5,697 nucleotides of DNA from the NCBI GenBank assembly GCA_902782785.1, contig CACZOH010000069.1:1-5697 (forward strand), in the 5' to 3' direction. Below the pieces are notes generated by a model, which was given only the letters and a program-made list of their open reading frames with translations, was not told the DNA's origin and did not search any database. The translations under genes and the position numbers were made by a program. Source of the DNA: an uncultured Ruminococcus sp. Lineage in GTDB: Bacteria > Bacillota > Clostridia > Oscillospirales > CAG-272. Of this stretch, positions 1 through 5,509 are shown piece by piece. Positions within the stretch are counted from its first letter, which is position 1. Each line of letters begins with the position of its first letter.

Positions 1-101
1 ACAGCAAGGGGTTTAACGAAGCAGGAGCGGCGAGATGCCGTCCGAAAACGTGGTTCGGATAATTCTCGTTACCCTAACGAAAGAGATGCGATAAACAAGC
101 G
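1..101. other. Region downstream of thrH with no recognisable gene
   Basis: No supported gene is visible. TCCGAA (41-46) and TTCGGA (54-59) form a 6 bp dyad with a 7 nt loop. Reading leftward from thrH it is not followed by a T-run, so it is not a convincing rho-independent terminator. The operon may continue past the left edge or end by another means. Confidence 0.4.
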
Positions 102-701
102 CTACAGGTTTTCACGGATCGCCTGAAGCAGCTCGCCGTATTCCTCAAAGGCGGGCAGCTCCGGGTGGTCTTTTTTTATCTGCTCCGTGCTTCTGAAAAG
201 AAAGCCGGCTTTGCTCGCCTGTATCATTCCGAGGTCGTTATAGCTGTCGCCCGCGGCTATCGTCTCAAATCCGATTGACTGCAGGGCTTTTACCGTTGCG
301 AGCTTTGATTTTTCGACTCTCAGTTTATATCCCGTTATCTCGCCCGTTTCGTTTGACGTTAATTCGTTGCAGAATATCGTCGGATATCCGAGCTTTTTCA
401 TAAGCGGAGCGGCGAACTGCGTGAACGTGTCGGACAGTATTATCACCTGCGTTATCCCGCGCAGACTGTCGAGAAATTCGCGCGCGCCGTCCATCGGCTC
501 TATCGTTTCTATCACTTTTTTTATTTCCGTCAGTCCGAGTCCGTGCTCCTTGAGTATCGCTATGCGGTATTTCATAAGCTTGTCGTAATCCGGCTCGTCG
601 CGCGTGGTCCTCTTAAGCTCCGGCACGCCGCTCGCTTCGGAAAATTTTATCCATATTTCGGGGACAAGCACGCCCTCAAGATCCAAACATACTATATTCA
701 T
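102..701 (-). CDS. thrH: ThrH: bifunctional phosphoserine phosphatase / phosphoserine:homoserine phosphotransferase
   Basis: This 199-residue HAD-superfamily enzyme matches the ThrH family along its whole length as I remember it (Pseudomonas ThrH is about 205 residues). Motif I is DLEGVLVPE (residues 7-15). It has nucleophile D7 and Glu at position 9 where most HAD phosphatases have Asp, which is normal for ThrH. Motif II is ILSDT (S90), Lys131/Lys133 are candidates for the motif III lysine, and motif IV is GDSYND (D152, D156). Known ThrH removes phosphate from L-phosphoserine, the last step of serine synthesis, and can transfer it to homoserine, feeding threonine synthesis. It is cytoplasmic, with no signal peptide. 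The ATG start is supported by GAGGT 6 nt upstream (708-712). It is the last visible gene of the glnN operon, 20 bp after the GH43 gene. The family call is strong. Whether serine or threonine supply is its main role cannot be told from this window. Confidence 0.93.
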   Translation of the reverse strand: MNIVCLDLEGVLVPEIWIKFSEASGVPELKRTTRDEPDYDKLMKYRIAILKEHGLGLTEIKKVIETIEPMDGAREFLDSLRGITQVIILSDTFTQFAAPLMKKLGYPTIFCNELTSNETGEITGYKLRVEKSKLATVKALQSIGFETIAAGDSYNDLGMIQASKAGFLFRSTEQIKKDHPELPAFEEYGELLQAIRENL

Positions 702-707
702 TCGTTT

Positions 708-712
708 ACCTC
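708..712 (-). promoter_or_regulatory. Shine-Dalgarno for thrH
   Basis: GAGGT on the minus strand sits in the 20 bp gap after the GH43 stop, 6 nt before the thrH ATG. It supports the chosen start. Confidence 0.75.
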
Positions 713-721
713 TTTATATTA

Positions 722-1783
722 TCATTCAAAGTCTTCGATGCGCCATTCGTCGCGCCACTCTATGACGACCCTGTCGCCGTCGAAGCGGAGCGGCAGCCAG
801 ACGTAATCGGCCTCCCTTGTGTTCGCCTTCGGGAAAGAGTTCATCAGCTTCATCGCCTCGGCTCTTTGTTCCGGCGTCGCGTCGGGGTCAAAACAGCCGT
901 CGTACGCGGCTTCAACGTCTTCGTACGGTATATCCATAGCGTTCGGCATCCAGCGGTCGGCGCAGGCTATATAAAGGTCCTTTTTGCCCGGGACCTTGAA
1001 AACGCTCGATATCTGACTGTGATACGACGTTCTGCTTTCATCTCCGGGATGCGGATCGCCCAGCACCGTGTACGGTCCGTGCCAGCTGTCGGCGACAGCC
1101 GCCTCGGACGGATTGGGCATATAGCCCGTCGTTCCGGATGTTATCAGATAATGCTTGTTTTTGCGCTTGAAATGCGCCGTCGCCTCGCGCACGTACGGCG
1201 GATGACTGTGCGGAAAATGCGTTGAATAATACCCGGTCACGTCCGTGTAATCCGACGTCAGATCGGCGCATATCGTTTCGGAATGGACGCGCTCAAAGTA
1301 GTAATACCCCTTGCCGTCCTCCGCGACCGCGAGGTCAAAATCGCCCGCGCTCATATCGAGCGGGTACAAGCCCTCTCGCACTGTCGTGTAAGGCCCCGTC
1401 AGCTTGTCCGCCGTCAGAACGGTCTCGCTCTGAGACCCGTCCTTCTGCATGATTTTCAGCCAGCAGACGAATTTTTCAGTCTTTCTGTTGTATATGATAT
1501 GCGGCCTGTCCATCATGGACGACGGGTGTATGCTGCTGTTTTCGTTTTCCGTATCGGGCGGGATTATCAGCCCCAAATCCTCCCAGTTATATAAATCTTC
1601 GGATTTATAGCAGCGCACGCCCCAGTGCCAGATATTCTTATCGGGGTCGGTAAATTCCTTGTTTTCACCGTACCAAAAGTACGCTCCGTCAAGGAACATT
1701 ACCGAGCCGCCGTGCGCCTGTATGCGCCTGCCGTTTGTGTCGAGCCATACTTTTCCCGGCCTTATGCTTGTATATTTTTCCAT
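722..1783 (-). CDS. GH43-like five-bladed beta-propeller glycoside hydrolase, cytoplasmic
   Basis: This 353-residue protein has no signal peptide or membrane segment. The N-terminal pattern IRPGKVWLDTNG...QAHGG (7-26), WYGENKE (37-43), DRPHIIYN (92-99), AGDFDLAV (146-153), VREATAHF (198-205) and SQISSVF (257-262 region) matches the GH43 branch containing exo-beta-1,3-galactanases (GH43_24 and relatives). The likely general acid is E200, and D148 or D150 may be the pKa-modulating Asp. The Asp that serves as base in ordinary GH43 enzymes is absent: the first propeller strand reads AHGG. Q257 sits where that branch uses Gln as an unusual base. It probably removes sugars, possibly galactose, from imported oligosaccharides, but the substrate is unproven. 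I chose the ATG at 1783: it lies 1 bp after the serpin stop, and family members begin near this point. An in-frame TTG at 1807 has no ribosome site before it. A link to beta-1,3-galactan is inference. Confidence 0.8.
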   Translation of the reverse strand: MEKYTSIRPGKVWLDTNGRRIQAHGGSVMFLDGAYFWYGENKEFTDPDKNIWHWGVRCYKSEDLYNWEDLGLIIPPDTENENSSIHPSSMMDRPHIIYNRKTEKFVCWLKIMQKDGSQSETVLTADKLTGPYTTVREGLYPLDMSAGDFDLAVAEDGKGYYYFERVHSETICADLTSDYTDVTGYYSTHFPHSHPPYVREATAHFKRKNKHYLITSGTTGYMPNPSEAAVADSWHGPYTVLGDPHPGDESRTSYHSQISSVFKVPGKKDLYIACADRWMPNAMDIPYEDVEAAYDGCFDPDATPEQRAEAMKLMNSFPKANTREADYVWLPLRFDGDRVVIEWRDEWRIEDFE

Positions 1784-1784
1784 T

Positions 1785-3218
1785 TTATTTGCAGTATCTT
1801 CCTTCAAAAAGCGTGATGCCGGACGTCTCCGTCCACCCGGACTGTCCCGTTACGATATAGAAATGAAACGGTTTGTCGGCTTTGAATTCTATCGGTTTGT
1901 CGGGCACGGCGTAATTCTTGACCGCTATCGCCGTGACCGCCGCCGCCTCGACGCCCGTCTCGTCGAGCTTTATCTTCGCTTTCTGAATTATGTCGTCTAT
2001 ATAGAAATCGTTTTTATCATCCGTCATCTTCCCGAAATCGGCGCTTCCCGGGGTAAAAGCGTCCGTAATGCCGAGCGATAACAAGAAACTGCAGAGCTCC
2101 TTGTTTTCAAGCGACGTTTCAATCTCGAATTCGGGCAGATATACGCTGACTTTTTTATATTCCGCGCTCTTTATTTTGTTCTGCAAATCCGCCGTGTCGC
2201 CCAAGACCACAATCATATTGACGCTGTTGTTCATACCGACGACGACAAGCTCCGTTTTTTCGTCCTTGTAATACCCGTACGTTTCGGTTGAATTTATATA
2301 ATTCTTTTTCAGCACGGCGCCGTCAGACGTCGTGAACGGCAGCTCGCCGCATTTTTCAAACTCGTATTTCCAGCAGTTTTTATAGTACAGCGCGTTCATA
2401 AGCACGACCGCGAGACCTTTCGCGTCGTAATCCTCGGGCAGTATCTTCGGTATCATTCCCTCCGTCTTTTTGTTCGCCCAGTCGTTTGCGCGCGCTACTA
2501 TGTCGTCGGGCGTGAACGTATAGTGCTCCGCGTTATACATTTCAAGATGAAGCTTATAGTCTGTCGCAAAGTCGGCAAGATCCTCTCTCTTCCAAACGGA
2601 ATTCGCCGTGCGGAGAGAGCCGGGGCGGTAGTCGAGCCGGTCCTTGCTTACGCCTTTTTTTACGGCTTCATCGTATTCTTCAAGGTCGCGTCTGACCTTT
2701 TCCGTGAAGCCCTCCTCGAAGGAATTGAAGGATTTTATATAGTTTTCAAAAGCGTTCAGATCGTTTATGCCGAAGCCCTTTAAGAACTGATCGAGAGTGT
2801 TCCCGTTCGCCCCCGCCATAGCCATGCCGAGCGCGTATCTGAAAGAAAGCGGGGATATTATGTAGTTGTCCTTTTCCGTCTGCTCGATGAAATCCATAAA
2901 CGCCGCGTCAAATCCGTCAAAGCTTTTGAGACCCGCGGGCTCCGGTCCGGTCCCGCCCTGCGTTTCGGTTCCGGTCTCCGTTTCGGTCCCGGTTTCGGTC
3001 TCCGTTTCGGTCCCGGTTTCGGTCCCGGTTTCGGCGACGGTCTCCGTTTCCGCTGCGGCGTCGGTCTCCGTCTCCGCAGCCGTCTGCGCCCCTGTTTCCG
3101 GGTCGTTATTATTTGTCTGCTCCGCCGTGCCCGCGGGGCCGTCCGCCGGCTGCAGCGCGCACGAAAACGCGGTAAACGCGAACAGTAAAACAATCAGCAA
3201 AGACAATGTTTTTTTCAT
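1785..3218 (-). CDS. Surface lipoprotein serpin (serine protease inhibitor) with Thr/Glu-rich stalk
   Basis: This 477-residue protein has three parts. The first is a lipoprotein signal peptide (1-19, KK then a hydrophobic core, with AFSC placing the lipidated Cys at 20). The second is a low-complexity Thr/Glu/Gly/Ala linker (about 21-97). The third is a complete serpin domain (about 98-477). Serpin landmarks are NYIISPLSFRYALGMAMAGA (118-137), TANSVW (204-209), WANKKTEGMIPKIL (247-260), LMNALYYK (273-280), VSVYLPEFEIE (357-367) and the hinge/reactive loop starting at E420 (DETGVEAAAVTAIAV, 419-433). FKADKPF (445-451) then nearly matches the serpin signature. The small-residue hinge suggests a true suicide inhibitor rather than a non-inhibitory serpin. 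The start is the ATG at 3218, preceded by AGGAG with 7 nt spacing; an upstream TTG at 3236 would place that ribosome site inside the coding sequence. It should sit outside the cytoplasmic membrane. Secreted serpins are known from gut Firmicutes (siropins of Eubacterium siraeum); the target protease here is unknown. Confidence 0.93.
   Translation of the reverse strand: MKKTLSLLIVLLFAFTAFSCALQPADGPAGTAEQTNNNDPETGAQTAAETETDAAAETETVAETGTETGTETETETGTETETGTETQGGTGPEPAGLKSFDGFDAAFMDFIEQTEKDNYIISPLSFRYALGMAMAGANGNTLDQFLKGFGINDLNAFENYIKSFNSFEEGFTEKVRRDLEEYDEAVKKGVSKDRLDYRPGSLRTANSVWKREDLADFATDYKLHLEMYNAEHYTFTPDDIVARANDWANKKTEGMIPKILPEDYDAKGLAVVLMNALYYKNCWKYEFEKCGELPFTTSDGAVLKKNYINSTETYGYYKDEKTELVVVGMNNSVNMIVVLGDTADLQNKIKSAEYKKVSVYLPEFEIETSLENKELCSFLLSLGITDAFTPGSADFGKMTDDKNDFYIDDIIQKAKIKLDETGVEAAAVTAIAVKNYAVPDKPIEFKADKPFHFYIVTGQSGWTETSGITLFEGRYCK
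1798..1804 (-). promoter_or_regulatory. Possible ribosome site for the GH43 gene, inside the serpin 3' end
   Basis: AAGGAAG lies within the last codons of the serpin, 14 nt before the GH43 ATG (1781-1783), which is longer than ideal spacing. The stop and start are arranged TAA-A-ATG (1787-1781), so termination-reinitiation coupling probably supplies most initiation. Confidence 0.45.
2955..3074 (-). repeat. Hexamer-based tandem repeat encoding the Thr-Glu stalk
   Basis: The codons for serpin residues 49-88 are a degenerate hexanucleotide repeat (Thr-Glu and Gly-Thr codon pairs). Within it, the 26 bases at 2973-2998 recur exactly at 2997-3022, giving a 24-nt period (8 residues). A further 12-nt partial copy follows at about 3021-3034. 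Every unit is a multiple of three, so copy-number change would lengthen or shorten the stalk without a frameshift. The function is probably to hold the serpin domain away from the membrane through the cell wall (inference). Confidence 0.85.
3159..3218 (-). other. Lipoprotein signal peptide and lipobox of the serpin
   Basis: This segment encodes residues 1-20. It has two N-terminal lysines, a hydrophobic stretch (LLIVLLFAFTAF) and the lipobox AFSC. Ala at -3 and Ser at -1 are acceptable to signal peptidase II, but Phe at -2 is uncommon. The predicted mature protein begins at lipid-modified Cys20 and is followed by a polar linker, as expected for an exported lipoprotein. Confidence 0.8.
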
Positions 3219-3225
3219 CTTTTTT

Positions 3226-3233
3226 CTCCTTCT
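3226..3233 (-). promoter_or_regulatory. Strong Shine-Dalgarno for the serpin gene
   Basis: AGAAGGAG on the minus strand begins at the last base of the glnN TGA (3233-3235) and lies 7 nt before the serpin ATG at 3218. It decides the start. It also shows the serpin has independent, efficient translation initiation inside the operon rather than depending only on coupling. Confidence 0.85.
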
Positions 3234-5308
3234 CAATATACGCTGAACAACAGCTTCTCGTACGTCGGGAACGGCCAGAAATCCTCCGCGGTAAGCGTTT
3301 CCGCCTCGTCCGCGGCGGAACGCAGGCGTTCCATTATAGGTATGAGCCTGTCCCTTATGGCGTAACTGTGTTCGGTCACGTCCGTTATACCCTTTATATC
3401 CGCGGACACCGTCTCAAGCTCGCTCGTGCTCTCGTACATCACGCGGAGAAGCTCCGACAGGCGTTTGGACGTCTTGACCTCGTATTCGTTCTGCACGTTC
3501 TTTTCCGCTCTGTCGCAAAGCTCCGCGGCGTATTTCGATACGGCGGGCATGATCTGGCGCCGCGACATATCTATCATCGTCGCCGCCTCTATCGCAACGG
3601 TCTTTGTGTAGTTTTCAAGCAGTATATCGCATCTCGCCTTGAGCTCCGCGTCGTTGAAAACGCCGCGTCTTTTGAGCATTGCCGCGTTCTTTTCGTCAAG
3701 CAGATGCGGCAGGCTGTCGGGCGTCGTCCGTCTGTTCGGCAGACCGCGGGACTCCGCCTCGTCTATCCAGCTTTTGTCGTAGCCGTTGCCGTTGAAAAGT
3801 ATGCGTTTGTGTTTTCTTATTGTTTCCTTGAGCAGCCCGTGCAGCTCCGTATCGAAATCCGCGGCGCTCTGCAGCCTGTCCGCAAAGTCGGACAGCACGT
3901 CCGCAACGGCGGCGTTCAGCATGACGTTCGTGTCCGCTATGCTGCTCGGCGCGCCGAGCATGCGGAACTCGAATTTGTTGCCCGTGAAGGCGAACGGAGA
4001 GGTGCGGTTCCTGTCCGTCGTATCGCGCTTGAATTTCGGCAGGGAAGACACGCCGAAAAGCATTTCCATACGCTCCGTTTTGTTGTACGGAGCGTCGTTT
4101 TCAACGGCTTCGAGCACGGAGGTGAGCTCCGAGCCAAGAAACATGGAAATTATCGCGGGCGGCGCCTCGTTCGCGCCGAGACGGTGGTCGTTGCCCGCCG
4201 TCGCCGCAGATATGCGGAGAAGATCCGCGTATTCGTCAACGGCTCTGATGACGGCGCATAAAAACAGCAGGAACTGCGCGTTTTCATAGGGGGTGTCGCC
4301 GGGCTTGAGCAGATTTACGCCGTTGTCCGTGCAGAGCGACCAGTTGTTGTGCTTGCCGGAGCCGTTCACGCCGTTGAACGGCTTTTCGTGCAGAAGACAG
4401 ACGAGGCCGTGACGCGCCGCGACCTTCTGCATAAGCTCCATTGTGAGCTGATTGTGGTCCGTCGCCGTGTTCGTCGTGGTGTATATGGGCGCAAGCTCGT
4501 GCTGAGCGGGCGCCGCCTCGTTATGCTCCGTCTTTGCGAATATACCGACGCGCCAGAGCTCTTTGTCGAGATCCTCCATGAATTCCGCGACGCGCGGTTT
4601 TATGGAGCCGAAATAATGGTCGTCAAGTTCCTGACCCTTTGGCGGTCTCGCTCCGAAAAGCGTCCTGCCCGTGAATATAAGATCCTTGCGCTTCTCGCAC
4701 ATCTTTTTGTCTATCAGAAAATACTCCTGCTCCGCGCCCACGCACACGTCGACGTGACGCGCCTCCGTGTTGCCGAAAAGACGGACGATGCGCAGAGCCT
4801 GCGTGCTTATGGCTTCCATGGAGCGCAGAAGCGGCGTTTTCTTGTCAAGCGCCTCGCCGCCGTATGAGCAGAACGCCGTTGGGATGCAGAGCGTTTTGCC
4901 TTTTATAAACGCGTAAGACGTGGGGTCCCACGCCGTATAGCCGCGCGCTTCAAATGTGGCGCGGAGACCGCCCGACGGGAAGGACGACGCGTCCGGCTCG
5001 CCCTTTATGAGCTCCTTTACGGAGAAATCAAGTATGGCGCGCCCGTTTTTGTCTTCGGATAAAAAGCTGTCGTGCTTTTCCGCGGTTATTCCGGTGAGCG
5101 GCTGGAACCAGTGCGTGAAATGCGTTGCGCCGTGCTCCGTCGCCCAGTCCTTCATCGCGTCCGCGACCGCGGACGCGACACTCGTATCGAGCTTCTGCCC
5201 CTCGCCGACCGTCTTTTTGAGCGAGGCGTAGACCTCCGGCGACAGCTTTTCTTTCATCACGTCGTCGTTAAAAACAAGACTTCCGAAATAATCGGTTATT
5301 TTTTCCAT
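3233..5308 (-). CDS. glnN: Type III glutamine synthetase (GSIII, GlnN)
   Basis: This 691-residue enzyme catalyses ATP-dependent amidation of glutamate with ammonium to glutamine in the cytoplasm. It has the normal GSIII size of about 700 residues, much longer than GSI or GSII. It begins FGSLVFNDDVM (8-18), as GSIII proteins do. Conserved blocks in order are HWFQPLTGITAEKHDSF (66-82), GGLRATFEARGYTAWDP (113-129), GAEQEYFLID (191-200, with metal-binding Glu193/Glu195), EHNEAAPAQHELAP (261-274), NGSGKHNNWS (315-324, ammonium/glutamate site), AGNDHRLGANEAPPA (371-385) and DRNRTSPFAFTGNKFEFRMLG (432-452). The C-terminus is FWPFPTYEKLLFSVY (677-691). No key residue appears missing. I chose the ATG at 5308: homology begins there, and the in-frame GTG at 5392 lies upstream of the promoter's -35 box. 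The ribosome site is weak (GTGG, about 5 nt upstream). It is first in the operon, with the serpin starting 14 bp after its stop. Confidence 0.97.
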   Translation of the reverse strand: MEKITDYFGSLVFNDDVMKEKLSPEVYASLKKTVGEGQKLDTSVASAVADAMKDWATEHGATHFTHWFQPLTGITAEKHDSFLSEDKNGRAILDFSVKELIKGEPDASSFPSGGLRATFEARGYTAWDPTSYAFIKGKTLCIPTAFCSYGGEALDKKTPLLRSMEAISTQALRIVRLFGNTEARHVDVCVGAEQEYFLIDKKMCEKRKDLIFTGRTLFGARPPKGQELDDHYFGSIKPRVAEFMEDLDKELWRVGIFAKTEHNEAAPAQHELAPIYTTTNTATDHNQLTMELMQKVAARHGLVCLLHEKPFNGVNGSGKHNNWSLCTDNGVNLLKPGDTPYENAQFLLFLCAVIRAVDEYADLLRISAATAGNDHRLGANEAPPAIISMFLGSELTSVLEAVENDAPYNKTERMEMLFGVSSLPKFKRDTTDRNRTSPFAFTGNKFEFRMLGAPSSIADTNVMLNAAVADVLSDFADRLQSAADFDTELHGLLKETIRKHKRILFNGNGYDKSWIDEAESRGLPNRRTTPDSLPHLLDEKNAAMLKRRGVFNDAELKARCDILLENYTKTVAIEAATMIDMSRRQIMPAVSKYAAELCDRAEKNVQNEYEVKTSKRLSELLRVMYESTSELETVSADIKGITDVTEHSYAIRDRLIPIMERLRSAADEAETLTAEDFWPFPTYEKLLFSVY

Positions 5309-5353
5309 AAAAACCACACTTTCAAAAATTATAGTGATATAAATCCATGTTAT

Positions 5354-5382
5354 ATTATACAACCGTTTTCGCTTTTTGTCAA
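5354..5382 (-). promoter_or_regulatory. Perfect consensus sigma-70/sigma-A promoter of the glnN operon
   Basis: On the minus strand, TTGACA (5382-5377) and TATAAT (5359-5354) are separated by exactly 17 nt. Transcription should begin near 5347, leaving a leader of about 39 nt before the glnN ATG. Both boxes match consensus at every position, so the promoter should be strong without an activator. Any nitrogen control would then more likely be repression, or act on the enzyme itself (inference). Confidence 0.9.
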
Positions 5383-5415
5383 CCCGTTTCACACCCTCAA
5401 TGCTTACAAAAATGT

Positions 5416-5433
5416 GTATATTTATACGCGTAT
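5416..5433. promoter_or_regulatory. Overlapping short palindromes between the two promoters
   Basis: GTATA-TT-TATAC (5416-5427) overlaps the perfect 10 bp palindrome ATACGCGTAT (5424-5433). The site is centred about 70-80 bp upstream of the predicted glnN start and about 75-80 bp from the right-facing start. That would suit a shared regulator. No known GlnR (TGTNA-N7-TNACA) or NtcA (GTA-N8-TAC) spacing is met. Function is a guess, because AT-rich intergenic DNA often contains short palindromes. Confidence 0.3.
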
Positions 5434-5467
5434 TTTTATTATTTTTGAAAAAATTGGAATTTTGCGC

Positions 5468-5496
5468 TTGACAATGATATCAAGTGATTGTATTAT
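5468..5496 (+). promoter_or_regulatory. Divergent, right-facing sigma-A promoter
   Basis: TTGACA (5468-5473), a 17 nt spacer and TATTAT (5491-5496) lie on the plus strand, with a probable start near 5503. Only one base departs from consensus. A TTTT/AAAA-rich tract lies immediately upstream and could act as an UP element. The -35 box and spacer overlap a dyad, CTTGA (5467-5471) / TCAAG (5480-5484), and the palindrome TGATATCA (5475-5482), so a repressor could bind here. No convincing protein gene follows within the window. Confidence 0.7.
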
Positions 5497-5509
5497 TTTA
5501 ATGTAAAAA

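Noticed and set aside
41..59. 6 bp dyad as a terminator for the operon
   Set aside because: The stem is short and no T-run follows on the minus strand.
35..94. 19-codon plus-strand frame with AGGAG 7 nt upstream
   Set aside because: It is too short to judge, convergent with thrH, has no recognisable features, and such matches occur by chance.
1784..1807. TTG start extending the GH43 protein by eight residues
   Set aside because: No Shine-Dalgarno precedes it. The ATG at 1783 fits both family length and the coupled stop-start arrangement.
3219..3236. TTG start extending the serpin by six residues (MRRRKK)
   Set aside because: Those codons are the AGAAGGAG ribosome site of the ATG at 3218.
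3206..4261. Long plus-strand open frame (351 codons) opposite glnN
   Set aside because: It lies antisense to the highly conserved GSIII gene, its translation is Arg/Val-rich with no recognisable domain, and it is explained by GC-biased third positions of glnN.
5317..5336. CACT/AGTG dyad in the glnN leader as a riboswitch or operator
   Set aside because: Four-base arms with a 12-nt loop are expected by chance, and the leader of about 39 nt is too short for a riboswitch.
5309..5392. GTG start extending GlnN by 28 residues
   Set aside because: The codons overlap the TTGACA/TATAAT promoter, and GSIII homology begins at the ATG at 5308.
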